From Metaruminococcus_A sp964607135 (GTDB lineage: Bacteria > Bacillota > Clostridia > Oscillospirales > Ruminococcaceae), in assembly GCA_964607135.1 (NCBI GenBank), contig CAZSIV010000011.1, forward strand, positions 1-64,000: a stretch of DNA of 64,000 nucleotides, read 5' to 3'. The translations under genes were made by a program, and so were the position numbers. Of the stretch, positions 46,602 to 56,350 are shown piece by piece. The number at the start of each line of letters is the position of its first letter. Position 1 is the first letter of the stretch. The notes beneath the pieces were generated by a model, which made no database searches, was not told where the DNA came from, and saw nothing but the letters and a program-made list of their open reading frames with translations.

Positions 46602-46832
46602 TTAGCAGCAGCCCCAGGATTGCCGGCCGCATCTGCAGCCGCAGCAGCGGCGGCGATTCCGGCATCTGCACCTACAGCCGCAGTCACAGTCAGAGGAAAA
46701 ATCGTCATTATTTGATACCATCAGCTCGCCGGCAGAAAGCGTTACCGGAAGGAAAGCGGTGACACTGCCGTCATTATCCGACTGTGAAGAACAGAAACCG
46801 CAAGAGCCATTCATCCAGTTATTATTGCACAT
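46602..46832 (-). CDS. Cysteine-rich small protein
   Basis: This 76-residue protein contains 14 Cys, mostly in a C-terminal run of CxC and CC motifs with Arg (CDCGCRCRCRNRRRCCGC). The N-terminal half has CGFC and an acidic, Ser/Asn-rich stretch. A GGAGG lies nine bases before the ATG, so it is probably a real gene. The composition is reminiscent of small spore-coat or metal-binding proteins, but no family is recognised. Confidence 0.55.
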   Translation of the reverse strand: MCNNNWMNGSCGFCSSQSDNDGSVTAFLPVTLSAGELMVSNNDDFSSDCDCGCRCRCRNRRRCCGCRCGRQSWGCC

Positions 46833-46916
46833 TTAAAAATACCTCCATCTCCGCGGGCCATTTCAGCCCGCACTATAATTTATGCGCCGAGGCATTTTTT
46901 GGTGAAAAAAGCAGAA

Positions 46917-47417
46917 TCATGGTTCTTCTTTCTGAATTCGATAAGGAATCAGCTGATTGACCGCCAGTGCCACAAAGATTCCCACCAGGGTGTCCAACAC
47001 ACGATTGAAAACAAAAAGATAGGGGTTTTCATCCGTTACATGGGAAACGGTGATGCTTAAAAAGACTACGCATGTAATATAACTGGCAGCGGATTTGTCG
47101 GCAAGAACCGTGATATAGATCAGCGGGATCAGACAAAGGGAAACGATCAGGTAATAAAGCGGTGACAATGCTTCAAGGGGGGTGTTCTGCTCGACTAAGA
47201 GGAGAAGCAGACCAAACGCGCCGCCGATCAGGGTGCCGACCGTCCGGTTGAGAGCAACCCGTATTCCCGCAGCCCGATCCTTCTGGATGCATAAAACCGC
47301 GGCGATCATACTGTAAAAAGGGGGTTGGCTCCGCAGGAAACCGATCATTGCGCTGATCAAAACAGCAATGACAGTTTTAATCATGCGCATCCCCACTTTG
47401 GGCAGTTTCTTTTTCAT
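46917..47417 (-). CDS. FUSC/aromatic acid exporter family membrane protein
   Basis: This 166-residue protein has four to five hydrophobic segments, KTVIAVLISAMIG and PFYSMIAAVLCIQ at the N-terminus, and RVALNRTVGTLIGGAFGLLLLL in the middle, the pattern of ArAE_1 (YgaE-like) proteins. It is half of the usual FUSC layout and lacks the soluble C-terminal domain. It may export aromatic acids. Confidence 0.75.
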   Translation of the reverse strand: MKKKLPKVGMRMIKTVIAVLISAMIGFLRSQPPFYSMIAAVLCIQKDRAAGIRVALNRTVGTLIGGAFGLLLLLVEQNTPLEALSPLYYLIVSLCLIPLIYITVLADKSAASYITCVVFLSITVSHVTDENPYLFVFNRVLDTLVGIFVALAVNQLIPYRIQKEEP

Positions 47418-47594
47418 AAGTTTCTCCTTAAAAAGTCGGCCGGTAAGTGAGGTAACACCGCGCTTGTATAGACCTTTGCAAAGGCGTTGTCACGTCTCTC
47501 GTTCAGATGAAGCAAAATTAGGGAAGCTATCTGCTCCAGCGCGAAAAATGCATGGTGTTTTGAAGGATTCATCCCAAACAAAAAAGAGAAGTCG

Positions 47595-48974
47595 TCAAGA
47601 CTCCTCTTCTAATTTTTCATCCACTGTGGAAGCAACAATTCCTTCGGTACTGTCCGATTTGAAAAACACCTTAAAAGTCTGAAAGATCAACTTTAAGTCC
47701 AACCAGATCGAATAATTTTCAATATACTCTAAGTCCATCATCAGCTTGTCAAGCGGCGTCGTGTTGTATTTCCCCATGATCTGGGCCATTCCGGTCAAAC
47801 CCGCCTTCACCTTGAGGCGGTAGCGGAATTCCGGGTACTGTTTCTCAAACTTCCGAATCAACTCTTCCCGTTCAGGGCGAGGGCCGACAATACTCATTTC
47901 GCCGTGTAGAATATTGAACAGCTGAGGAAGCTCGTCCAGCCTGAGTTTACGAAGAATCCGCCCCACCGGGGTGATACGGTCGTCATCCTTTGCGGCCCAA
48001 ACAGAGCCGCTTTGCTTCTCTGCATCGACAATCATGGTACGGAACTTGAGGACAGAAAATTCCCGTCCGTTTTCCGTAATCCGTTTCTGCTTGTAAAAAA
48101 CCGGCCCCCGGTCACAGAGCTTAACCGCCAGCGCACAAATCGCCATAAAAGGGCTTGTGACAATCACGCCAACGAGTGAAATGAAAAGGTCAAGAAGCCG
48201 TTTGACAAGCCGTTGCTCTGTAGAAAGAGAGGAAACATAAGAAGCGTAAACCGTTTTGTCATCCACGACTACGGTTTTGCTGTTTTTCATGATGACGTCT
48301 GAAAGGCGGGGAACAACATAAACGTTTTTGGTATATTTATAGCAAAATTCCACTGTTTCCGAAAGAATTCCTGCGGGCAATCCCATTAGGAAAACTGTCT
48401 CATAGGGGTAGAGACGTTTATACAAGTTTTCGGAATCATAAGAAAGAGAAAAATCCACATCCCATTGTTTGCGGTAGCGCCCCACTTTAGCGAGAAATTC
48501 CCGCGCGTCTTTTTCATCCGCATAGACCAAAATGCTCTTTTCCGAATCGTGCAGCTTGAAAAAAAGCCAATTTCCAAAATAAATGCCAACAATTACCAGC
48601 ATGAGCTGGATGAAAAAAACGATAAACAGGATATAAAAGTTAAAAACAACCTGAAACTCACTCATAACAACCAGTTCCACAAACGCCACCACATCGGTAA
48701 AAAACGAGGCAAGCGCGACGGATGCGATGATGTCCTTGCTTTTTTTTACCCCAAGGGGCACCCCGCCGTAAATCCGCAGGAACAGCAGCGCCGCAAGCAG
48801 ATAGGTAGTCAGGGTGATAAACATCGTCCGGCTCGGACGCAGCAGTTGAGGAGCGACTAGTGAAAAAAGCCCGTAAAAAGTGACAAATAAAGCTAAAAGC
48901 AGACCGGTCTTCACAACAAAGATGGTAGATTTTTCAAACATTTTCAAAAATCTAATGATCTGAACCGCCTCCAT
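47595..48974 (-). CDS. Polyprenyl-phosphate sugar phosphotransferase
   Basis: This 459-residue initiating transferase has about five N-terminal membrane segments, a central Rossmann-like domain (about 150-255) and a C-terminal PglC-type catalytic domain with FKFRTM-like LKFRTMIVDAE, KLRLDELPQLFNILHGEMSIVGPRPER and the catalytic Asp/Glu pair in LDELPQ. It would place the first sugar phosphate on undecaprenyl phosphate for an exopolysaccharide. It may feed the rhamnose glycan cluster at 20-28 kb, which is inference. Confidence 0.92.
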   Translation of the reverse strand: MEAVQIIRFLKMFEKSTIFVVKTGLLLALFVTFYGLFSLVAPQLLRPSRTMFITLTTYLLAALLFLRIYGGVPLGVKKSKDIIASVALASFFTDVVAFVELVVMSEFQVVFNFYILFIVFFIQLMLVIVGIYFGNWLFFKLHDSEKSILVYADEKDAREFLAKVGRYRKQWDVDFSLSYDSENLYKRLYPYETVFLMGLPAGILSETVEFCYKYTKNVYVVPRLSDVIMKNSKTVVVDDKTVYASYVSSLSTEQRLVKRLLDLFISLVGVIVTSPFMAICALAVKLCDRGPVFYKQKRITENGREFSVLKFRTMIVDAEKQSGSVWAAKDDDRITPVGRILRKLRLDELPQLFNILHGEMSIVGPRPEREELIRKFEKQYPEFRYRLKVKAGLTGMAQIMGKYNTTPLDKLMMDLEYIENYSIWLDLKLIFQTFKVFFKSDSTEGIVASTVDEKLEEES

Positions 48975-49142
48975 TTGAACTTTCAGCTTTTAAAGGACAC
49001 CGAATATCTTTCATCCGTAATAATGACAGTATATCACAAAAAGGGTCAAACGTCAACAAAATCGACCTATCCGAAAAGGCGAGGCGGTTTCGTTTTGAAC
49101 GATTGTCCTGTCGCGCTGCGAGGCGGGGAAAAGACTCAAAAT

Positions 49143-51581
49143 TTATTTTGCGTCCTTTTTGGCATCCGCCGCCAAGCCCGACACATGGCGCTGGTAGGCA
49201 GCCGCGGCCTTCAAAGAACCGCAGTCCCCGGCAAATAGGCGGTGAAGGTGAGGACGCTTTCGGTTCGTCGGATGTTTTTTTCGGTAGAGCCAGATCAGAA
49301 CGCCGTAGCCAATCAGGAAAATTCCCGCTCCCAAGCTGATGACAAAGCCTGTGGAAAGGCCGGGCGTATGGTACTCAAATCGGATGGTATTTTCCCCTGC
49401 CGGGGCGAGCACCGCCATGAAGCCGACGTTTACCTGCTCGATCCCGGCCGGCTTTCCGTTAACGGTTGCAGTCCATCCGCTCTCATAGGGGACGCTGTAA
49501 AAGACCAGGTTTTCCCGCTCCAGTGTGATACGGGAAGTAAAACCCGCGTTGTCATACGAGAAGGAGCTGCCGCTGTGTTCCCGCAGCGCCGCGCAGTCTG
49601 CCCGCATCTCCTCGTGCGTCACGAGCGGCATCTTGTCCTCCGGCAGCTCGTCCAGAATCCCACGGTAGGCTTCAATCTGTTCATCGTTTAGATAAATCGC
49701 TTTGAGAAGGAGCCGGTCCCGCATCGTGTCGGGGTAATCTTCAAACGTTTTTTGTGTGATATAGTAAGGGTAGGTAAAGCCCATCGGGATGTAATCCTCG
49801 TTTTCATAAACATCGAATTCGTTTTGGACACCGGTCAAATGATAGTTCGGAAGATCGGGATCGCTCGCTCCTGAGAAGATGTATTTCACCGAAAAGAGTG
49901 CCCGCAGCGGCAGACGGGAAATATCCGCGCGGGAGCCGACGCCGCGTTCCACCCCGACCGACTGGTAGAAGTTGATGATCGAAGGCGGGACGATGCTGTG
50001 GAAAGTCCGCATGCTGGGCATCCCCCAGAACATCCCGTAGTTGTCCAAGCCTTCGAGGATATCGATCCGGTAAAAGCCGGTCTCTTCTTCAGGCAGGGAG
50101 ATATTCTCCCCGCCGTGGAGCCCGAGATCGACGATTTTGTGAACCTCATCCTGATTCCCTTTTCCCAGCCCCAGCAGCAGGATGGAATAGACGACCGACA
50201 TCACCGAGACGGCGACCAGCAGCTTGACTCCATAGCCCCGTTCCCCCCGGAACATTTTCCAGATCATCCAGGCGACGAAAAGCCCCGCCGCTCCAAAGAG
50301 GACGTAAGCCCAGAACCGCTCCGGATAAGCGGGCATCTGGAAAAAGACTAGCTCGCCGTCCTCCATCTTCGGCAGAAGCCCGATGGAGGAGAAAGAGATC
50401 ATAAAGACAGCCGTCACCCGGACGCCGAAGCTGTAATCGGTTTTTACATCCTCCAGCGCGAGAACACTGGCGAGGGCCATAATCAAAATCGGCATGAAAA
50501 ACCAGCGGGCGTAATACTGGGAATTAAAGAGCTGGAACATGCTGTTCAGGACGGGGATGAAAGCCATGACCGCACAGGTTGCAAGAAGGAGCTTGATCCA
50601 CCGCGGCTTCCGGCTGCGGAAATAAGCGACCACCGCCGACAGACTGAACAGGGGCAGGTAGGCCGAAACAGAGGCCCACTTGGAGGCGGAATCCGGGAAG
50701 AAGTTTGGCCGCGCGGGGATATCCGGCGGGAAGAAAAAGCTTTCCAGAATCAGCCCGTACCGCTGCACCCGGTCGTAAAAAAGAAGGTTGAACCCGCTCA
50801 GATATTCGTTGATCCGATAATTACCCATCAATGCGATCACAGAAGGGAGAAGGAGGAACATCGAGCCGAGAAATCCCGCCACTGCTTCCAACGCGAGCAG
50901 AAGGAAGCTTTTGACGGTAATCCCCCGGCGGAATTCCGGGGAGGTCAGGCGGATCAGGAAATAAAGGACGGTAAAGATGACCTCTGCGACAAAAAAGTAG
51001 TAGTTGACCACGGCGCAGAGGCAGACCGCCAAGGCAAAGACACAGCGGCGGCGGTTGACGACGAATTCCTCCAGCGCGATCAGCAGGAGCGGGAAGAAGA
51101 CGGCCACCTCGAGAAAATGGTTGAAGAAGATGTTGTAGATGTTGAACCCGGAAAAGGCGTAAAGCAGCCCGCCGATCATGGCGAAAAGGGAGGTTTTGGT
51201 AAACCGGCGGATAAAGGCATAGCCGGTCACGGCGCAGCAGGCGAGCTTAATTGCCATCAGCGGCGCCATCAGGTAGGGGACGAAATCGGTCGGGAAGGGG
51301 ATGGTGAGCCAGAAAAAGGGATTCCCCAACAAGTAAAAGGAATAGGAACCGATGAAGTTGGCGCCGAGATCAGTCGTCCAGCTCCAGCCGAAATTCCCGC
51401 TCCGGACAGCTTCGTGCGCCAGCTTATAAAAAGGAATCTGCTGGACGTTATAGTCCCCATAATAGATGAAATGCCCGCCGTCCATCAGGATGTACGGGAG
51501 AAAGAAGACGGCGGCAATCCCGAGGGCGATGCCGAAAATCTTCCAGTAATTCCGCAGCTCTGAACAGGACTGTTTTTTCAC
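49143..51581 (-). CDS. YfhO-family membrane protein
   Basis: This 812-residue protein has about twelve transmembrane segments and an N-terminal YGDYNVQQIPFY motif, followed by an extracellular C-terminal domain with LVFYSVPYESGWTATVNGK that ends in a last helix. These features are diagnostic of YfhO proteins, which in Bacillus and Listeria add a sugar to lipoteichoic acid or wall polymers. It sits upstream of the sugar phosphotransferase on the same strand and fits a surface-glycan role. Confidence 0.9.
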   Translation of the reverse strand: MKKQSCSELRNYWKIFGIALGIAAVFFLPYILMDGGHFIYYGDYNVQQIPFYKLAHEAVRSGNFGWSWTTDLGANFIGSYSFYLLGNPFFWLTIPFPTDFVPYLMAPLMAIKLACCAVTGYAFIRRFTKTSLFAMIGGLLYAFSGFNIYNIFFNHFLEVAVFFPLLLIALEEFVVNRRRCVFALAVCLCAVVNYYFFVAEVIFTVLYFLIRLTSPEFRRGITVKSFLLLALEAVAGFLGSMFLLLPSVIALMGNYRINEYLSGFNLLFYDRVQRYGLILESFFFPPDIPARPNFFPDSASKWASVSAYLPLFSLSAVVAYFRSRKPRWIKLLLATCAVMAFIPVLNSMFQLFNSQYYARWFFMPILIMALASVLALEDVKTDYSFGVRVTAVFMISFSSIGLLPKMEDGELVFFQMPAYPERFWAYVLFGAAGLFVAWMIWKMFRGERGYGVKLLVAVSVMSVVYSILLLGLGKGNQDEVHKIVDLGLHGGENISLPEEETGFYRIDILEGLDNYGMFWGMPSMRTFHSIVPPSIINFYQSVGVERGVGSRADISRLPLRALFSVKYIFSGASDPDLPNYHLTGVQNEFDVYENEDYIPMGFTYPYYITQKTFEDYPDTMRDRLLLKAIYLNDEQIEAYRGILDELPEDKMPLVTHEEMRADCAALREHSGSSFSYDNAGFTSRITLERENLVFYSVPYESGWTATVNGKPAGIEQVNVGFMAVLAPAGENTIRFEYHTPGLSTGFVISLGAGIFLIGYGVLIWLYRKKHPTNRKRPHLHRLFAGDCGSLKAAAAYQRHVSGLAADAKKDAK

Positions 51582-51729
51582 CGATGCCCCTCCTTTTGAT
51601 AAAGCCTTTCACAACGGAAAACCAAACTTCGAATCCGCTTTTGTAAAAATGGGAAAGAGCTTCTATAAGCTCCCGCTCGATGTGATTGTGATCTTTCGGG
51701 GTTACTCGTATTCACTCCATTTCGACTTT

Positions 51730-52695
51730 TCAGACGGCGGAACACCGCAGAGCGACCCAGCCGCTCTCTTCCTTAACCCCGTCGATCCGGAGCTCGTTTG
51801 CCGTAACAGCGGCAATCACGTCGCCTTTGCGGGTGTCGATGATCCCGGAAGTGAGGAAGGTCCCGCCGGGCTTTAAGAACCGGGGGATATCGGGGCAGAG
51901 CCGGATGATCACGTCGGCTACAATGTTTGCGCAGATCACGTCATACTGCCCGGAGATCTTGTCGGTGAGGTCGCCGACATAGGTGGCGAGGCGGTGTTCC
52001 ACCCCGTTGAGAGCGGCGTTTTCCATTGCGATTTTCGCCGCGAGCTCGTCGATGTCCACCCCGACGGCGTTTTCTGCGCCGAGCAGGAGAGAAGCGACCG
52101 CGAGGATGCCGCTGCCGCAGCCGACATCCAGCATTTGATCGCCCGGCTGGACGGCCTCCTGCAAAAATTCGAGGCAGAGCTTCGTGCTGGCGTGGGTTCC
52201 GGTGCCGAAGGCCATCCCGGGGTCGAGCAGGAGCTTGACCCGCCCGGCGGCATCGGTCTCCTGATCCTCCCAGGATGGGACGATCAGGAGCTTTTCCCCG
52301 ACCGGGGTTGGATGGTAGTACTGCTTCCAAACGTTGGCCCAGTCCTCTTCGCGGACGGTGTCGTTCTCCAGGGCGAGCCGCCCCAAATCGACTCCTTCGC
52401 AAAGGGAAGGGAGGGATTTCAGCCCGTTCCGGATCGAAAGGAGCGTCTCCCGACCCTGTGCGTTCTCAGGGAGATAAAAGGTGACGCTGGTTTCAGCGGT
52501 TTTGAGCGCCATCAGCGCGTCGTCTACATAATCCCAGTGGATTTCGGTGTCGTTCAGAAAATGTTCGAAATCCTGCGCGTCGGTGATTTCCACCCCGCCG
52601 ACGCCTTGCTCCAGCAGAAAAGCGGTGACGATCTCGATCCCCTGAGTGGTGGTGTAAAGGGTGGTTTTGCTCCAGCTGTCAGCTGTGCTGCCCAT
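51730..52695 (-). CDS. prmA: Ribosomal protein L11 methyltransferase
   Basis: This 321-residue enzyme trimethylates ribosomal protein L11. It has an N-terminal substrate-recognition domain (about 1-135) and a SAM domain with DPGMAFGTGTHASTKLCLEFL, MLDVGCGSGILAVASLLLGA and CANIVADVI. The rplK gene for L11 is at 59726. It heads the leftward group next to ychF. Confidence 0.95.
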   Translation of the reverse strand: MGSTADSWSKTTLYTTTQGIEIVTAFLLEQGVGGVEITDAQDFEHFLNDTEIHWDYVDDALMALKTAETSVTFYLPENAQGRETLLSIRNGLKSLPSLCEGVDLGRLALENDTVREEDWANVWKQYYHPTPVGEKLLIVPSWEDQETDAAGRVKLLLDPGMAFGTGTHASTKLCLEFLQEAVQPGDQMLDVGCGSGILAVASLLLGAENAVGVDIDELAAKIAMENAALNGVEHRLATYVGDLTDKISGQYDVICANIVADVIIRLCPDIPRFLKPGGTFLTSGIIDTRKGDVIAAVTANELRIDGVKEESGWVALRCSAV

Positions 52696-52776
52696 TTGCA
52701 GCCCTCCTCGTCATAATCTTTGGAACAGCGCCGGGACTTGGCCGTCAAACGGAGATACCGGCGTTTTTAGAAAAAG

Positions 52777-53871
52777 TTAGACGTTGAAGCGGAAAAGGAC
52801 GACGTCCCCGTCCTGCATGACATAGTCCTTGCCTTCCAGCCGGACCAGCCCCTTTTCCTTGGCGGCAGCCATCGAACCGCAGGCCATCAGGTCGTCAAAG
52901 GAGACGATCTCCGCCCGGATAAAGCCCCGCTCGAAATCGGTGTGGATCTTTCCGGCCGCCTGGGGAGCCTTCGTCCCCTTGACGATGGTCCAGGCGCGGA
53001 CCTCCGGCTGCCCGGCCGTCAGGTAAGAGATCAGCCCGAGAAGGGCGTAGCCCTCGGTGATGATCCGGTCGAGCCCTGATTGAGTGAGGTGGAGTTCCTC
53101 CAAAAACATCGCTTTGTCCTCTGCGGACATGTCGGCGATCTCCTCCTCGATCTTTGCGCAGATCGGAAGGACGGCGGAATGCTCCTCCGCGGCGATCTCC
53201 CGCACCTCCTGATAAAACGGGTTGCTGTCGAGCCCGCTGATAAAGTCGTCCTCGCAGAGGTTTGCGGCGTAGATCACCGGCATGTTGGAAAGCAGCGCAA
53301 TGGTTTTCACGATTTCCTGCTGCTCCGGGGTATAGGCAAAGGAGCGCGCGCTTTTCCCCTCTTCGAGGTGAGCGTGCAGCGCCTCCAAGAATTCGAGCTC
53401 GCTTTGGTATTTTTTATCCGCCTTGACCATCTTCCTTGTTTTGTCGATCCGCCTGTCCAGAATCTCAAGGTCGGAAAAGACCAGCTCGAGGTTGATGGTT
53501 TCGATGTCCCGCCTCGGGCCGATCTCCCCGTCCACGTGGATGATATCCGGGTCTTCGAAGCACCGGACGACGTGGACGATCGCGTCCACCTCCCGGATAT
53601 TGGACAGAAACTTGTTCCCGAGGCCCTCTCCCTTGGAAGCCCCCTTGACCAATCCTGCAATGTCGACGAATTCCAGCGTCGCAGGGGTGAACTTGTCGGG
53701 GTGGTACATCTCCGCGAGCGCGTCGAGCCGTTTGTCCGGCACCGATACGACCCCGATATTCGGCTCGATGGTGCAGAAGGGGTAGTTTGCAGATTCCGCC
53801 CCTGCGTTGGTCAAAGCGTTGAACAGGGTGCTTTTGCCGACATTCGGCAGCCCCACCATTCCCAGTTTCAT
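52777..53871 (-). CDS. ychF: Ribosome-binding ATPase/GTPase YchF
   Basis: This 364-residue OBG-family P-loop protein has G1 GLPNVGKSTLFNAL (residues 6-19), G2/G3 FVDIAGLVKGASKGEGLGNKFL and the non-canonical G4 AANLCEDD that confers ATP preference. A coiled coil (about 140-200) and a C-terminal TGS domain (PQAAGKIHTDFERGFIRAEI) complete it. It associates with ribosomes and stress responses. Length is as usual for the family. Confidence 0.96.
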   Translation of the reverse strand: MKLGMVGLPNVGKSTLFNALTNAGAESANYPFCTIEPNIGVVSVPDKRLDALAEMYHPDKFTPATLEFVDIAGLVKGASKGEGLGNKFLSNIREVDAIVHVVRCFEDPDIIHVDGEIGPRRDIETINLELVFSDLEILDRRIDKTRKMVKADKKYQSELEFLEALHAHLEEGKSARSFAYTPEQQEIVKTIALLSNMPVIYAANLCEDDFISGLDSNPFYQEVREIAAEEHSAVLPICAKIEEEIADMSAEDKAMFLEELHLTQSGLDRIITEGYALLGLISYLTAGQPEVRAWTIVKGTKAPQAAGKIHTDFERGFIRAEIVSFDDLMACGSMAAAKEKGLVRLEGKDYVMQDGDVVLFRFNV

Positions 53872-54058
53872 AATGCTTGTCTCCTATCTTTAACGGCGGG
53901 GCCAACCGGCAGTCGCGCCGTACTTCTATACGATTTTTCAAAGATTCCGTGTGCTCCCCGCTTTAGGCGGCTCCGGATTCAAAAGGCTCCCGACCGGGCG
54001 CCGTTCGAGCTCCGCCGATCTGTCCGTCGGATGCCGATGGGGAAGAGCGCCGCGGCCT

Positions 54059-55804
54059 TTACATGGTGACGGGGGCGGAGATGTGCAGCATCCGGAGCAG
54101 GTTGGACAGAACCGTTTTGGCCGCGAGGCAGAGGGAGAGGCGGGCCTGGGTCAGCTCCGGGTCGCCGCATTTGACGCGGCAGGCGTTGTAGAATTTGTGG
54201 AAGAGGGAGGCGAGGTCGGACGCATACCGGGTCATCCGGGATGGGTCGTAATTTTTCGCCGCCTCGACGATCTCGTTCGGATAGCCTGCGATCAAGCGGA
54301 TCAGCTCGATTTCCTCCGGCGCGGTCAGAAGCCCCAGCCGTTTGCAGTCCGGCTCCTCCGGCGTGATCTGCTCCGCGGCCAGGTTTGCGAGGATGCTGCA
54401 GATCCGGGCGTGGGCGTACTGGACGTAGTAGACCGGATTCTGAGAGGACTGCTCGACCGCGAGCCCCAGGTCGAAATCAAAGTGGGAGCTCGCCTCCCGG
54501 AGGTTGAAGAAAAACCGGGCGGCATCCACCGGCACCTCGTCCAGCAGGTCGGTCAGAGTGAGGGACTTTCCAGTCCGCTTGCTGACCCGGACGGTCTCCC
54601 CGTCCCGCATCAGCCGCACCAGCTGCATCAGGACAATGTCCAGCCTGCTCCCGTCCAGCCCGATGGCATCCATCGCGCCCTTGAGCCGGGCGACATGGCC
54701 ATGGTGGTCCGCCCCCCAGATGTTGATGACCTTGTCGAAGCCGCGGACGGCAAACTTGTTGTAGTGATAGGCGATGTCGGCCGCGAAATAGGTCGGGGTG
54801 CCGTTTGCGCGGACGAGGACGTCGTCCTTCAGATCCAGCTTTTCAATCTCCTTTTCGCTCTTGCCCTGCCGGAGAAGCTGCTCTTTCAGCACCTCGGCGT
54901 TTTTGTACCAGACGGCCCCTTCTTTTTCGTAGGTGAAGCCGCGCTCTGTCAGCCTGTCGATCGCGGCCTTGACAGCGCCGCTTTCATGCAGGGTGCTTTC
55001 TTTGAACCAGACGTCGTATTCAATTCCGTACCGGGAAAGATCCCGCCTGAGCCCCTCGATATTGAGCGGGAGCGCGTAGTCGACCAGCGCCTTCCGGCGC
55101 TCATCCTCCGGCTTGTCCAGAAAGCTGTCGCCGTGGATGGCGGCGAACGCCTTGGCGTGCTCCGCGATATCCGCCCCCTGGTACGCGTCCTCCGGGAGCG
55201 GGACGGCATCCTCCCCTTTGAAGAGCTGGAGATAACGGACATCCAGCGAGACTGCAAATTTGTTGATCTGGTTCCCCGCGTCGTTCACATAAAATTCTTT
55301 CGTCACGTCGTAGCCGGCGTGCTCCAGCACGGCGGCCAGCGTATCGCCGATGACGCCGCCCCGCGCGTTCCCGATGTGCATGGGACCTGTCGGGTTGGCG
55401 GAAACGAATTCCACCATGACCTTCCGGCCTTTTCCGTAATCGGAGCGGCCGTAGCCCTCCCCTTCGGAGGAGACGGCCAACAGCGTTTCCTCGAACCAGC
55501 GGTGGGAGAGGAAGAAGTTGAGAAAGCCCGCCCCGGCGATCTCTGCCCGCTCGAAGTAAGACCCCTCCAGCACCAGATGCTTGCAGATGGTCTCCGCGAT
55601 CTTTCTGGGGGGGAGTTTGAACGCCCGGGCGGATACCATCGCCACATTGGCGGCAAAATCGCCGTGCGCTTTATCGGCCGGGATCTGGATTGAATAGGCG
55701 GGGATTGGCTCCGGGGGGAGCTCCCCTTCCCCGACGGCATGTCCCAATGCGCCTAAGATCAGGTCGTTTAACTGATCGTTGGCGGCTTTGACTAAATCTT
55801 TCAT
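54059..55804 (-). CDS. argS: Arginyl-tRNA synthetase
   Basis: This 581-residue class I synthetase charges tRNA-Arg. It has the N-terminal additional domain, the HIGH-like motif GPMHIGNARGG (about 137-147) and a KMSKR-equivalent SKRTGKSLTL. A DALR anticodon-binding domain with EASSHFDFDLGLAVEQS lies towards the C-terminus. Length and motifs match bacterial ArgRS. It lies between ychF and a DUF1934 gene on the same strand. Confidence 0.96.
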   Translation of the reverse strand: MKDLVKAANDQLNDLILGALGHAVGEGELPPEPIPAYSIQIPADKAHGDFAANVAMVSARAFKLPPRKIAETICKHLVLEGSYFERAEIAGAGFLNFFLSHRWFEETLLAVSSEGEGYGRSDYGKGRKVMVEFVSANPTGPMHIGNARGGVIGDTLAAVLEHAGYDVTKEFYVNDAGNQINKFAVSLDVRYLQLFKGEDAVPLPEDAYQGADIAEHAKAFAAIHGDSFLDKPEDERRKALVDYALPLNIEGLRRDLSRYGIEYDVWFKESTLHESGAVKAAIDRLTERGFTYEKEGAVWYKNAEVLKEQLLRQGKSEKEIEKLDLKDDVLVRANGTPTYFAADIAYHYNKFAVRGFDKVINIWGADHHGHVARLKGAMDAIGLDGSRLDIVLMQLVRLMRDGETVRVSKRTGKSLTLTDLLDEVPVDAARFFFNLREASSHFDFDLGLAVEQSSQNPVYYVQYAHARICSILANLAAEQITPEEPDCKRLGLLTAPEEIELIRLIAGYPNEIVEAAKNYDPSRMTRYASDLASLFHKFYNACRVKCGDPELTQARLSLCLAAKTVLSNLLRMLHISAPVTM

Positions 55805-55827
55805 TGATTTGAACCCTCCGTGTTGTT

Positions 55828-56250
55828 CTACTCGGTTTGAACCTCAATAAAAATCTCATTCTCGCTCATGAAAACAGAGTTGACATCCAGCTGGTACTTA
55901 AAGTGAACCTTCCCGCCCTGCTCGGTTAAGCCGTTCGTGATCTCCTCGGCGAAAATGCCGATCTGGAGGTCGCCCGCGACGGTTCCGTAAAGGCCGACGT
56001 GCCGCACCCCTTTCTCGATCACCAGCTCGGAACGGCTGGAACCGGTGCGGCGCATCGTCACCTTTTTTGTCCCTTCCAGCTTCAGCATGGTCCGGCAGCC
56101 CTGAAAGCCGGTCGCCTCCGACTCGTCATAGAGCAGATAATATTTTCCGCTTTTTTCGTACAAAAGCCCTTGGGTAAACAGCTCTGTGACGTCGTCCCCT
56201 TCGTCGTCCCGCTGTATCCCTTTGATCTGAATATACACTTCTTTTTTCAT
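55828..56250 (-). CDS. DUF1934 family protein
   Basis: This 140-residue beta-rich protein of the DUF1934 (YwiB) family has an N-terminal VYIQIKGIQRDDEGDDVTELFTQG and a mid-region YDESEATGFQGCRTMLKLEG. The fold is a lipocalin-like barrel with unknown ligand. It is immediately upstream of argS with 23 bases between, a conserved neighbourhood in Clostridia. Confidence 0.85.
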   Translation of the reverse strand: MKKEVYIQIKGIQRDDEGDDVTELFTQGLLYEKSGKYYLLYDESEATGFQGCRTMLKLEGTKKVTMRRTGSSRSELVIEKGVRHVGLYGTVAGDLQIGIFAEEITNGLTEQGGKVHFKYQLDVNSVFMSENEIFIEVQTE

Positions 56251-56350
56251 CGTTTTTCTCTTTCTGTTTTTCCACCCTTGCCGCAGGGGCGGTTGTGATT
56301 GAAAAGGCAGCCCCCGCTTTCCGGGAGGCGGCCGCTTCTTTCCACCCGGA

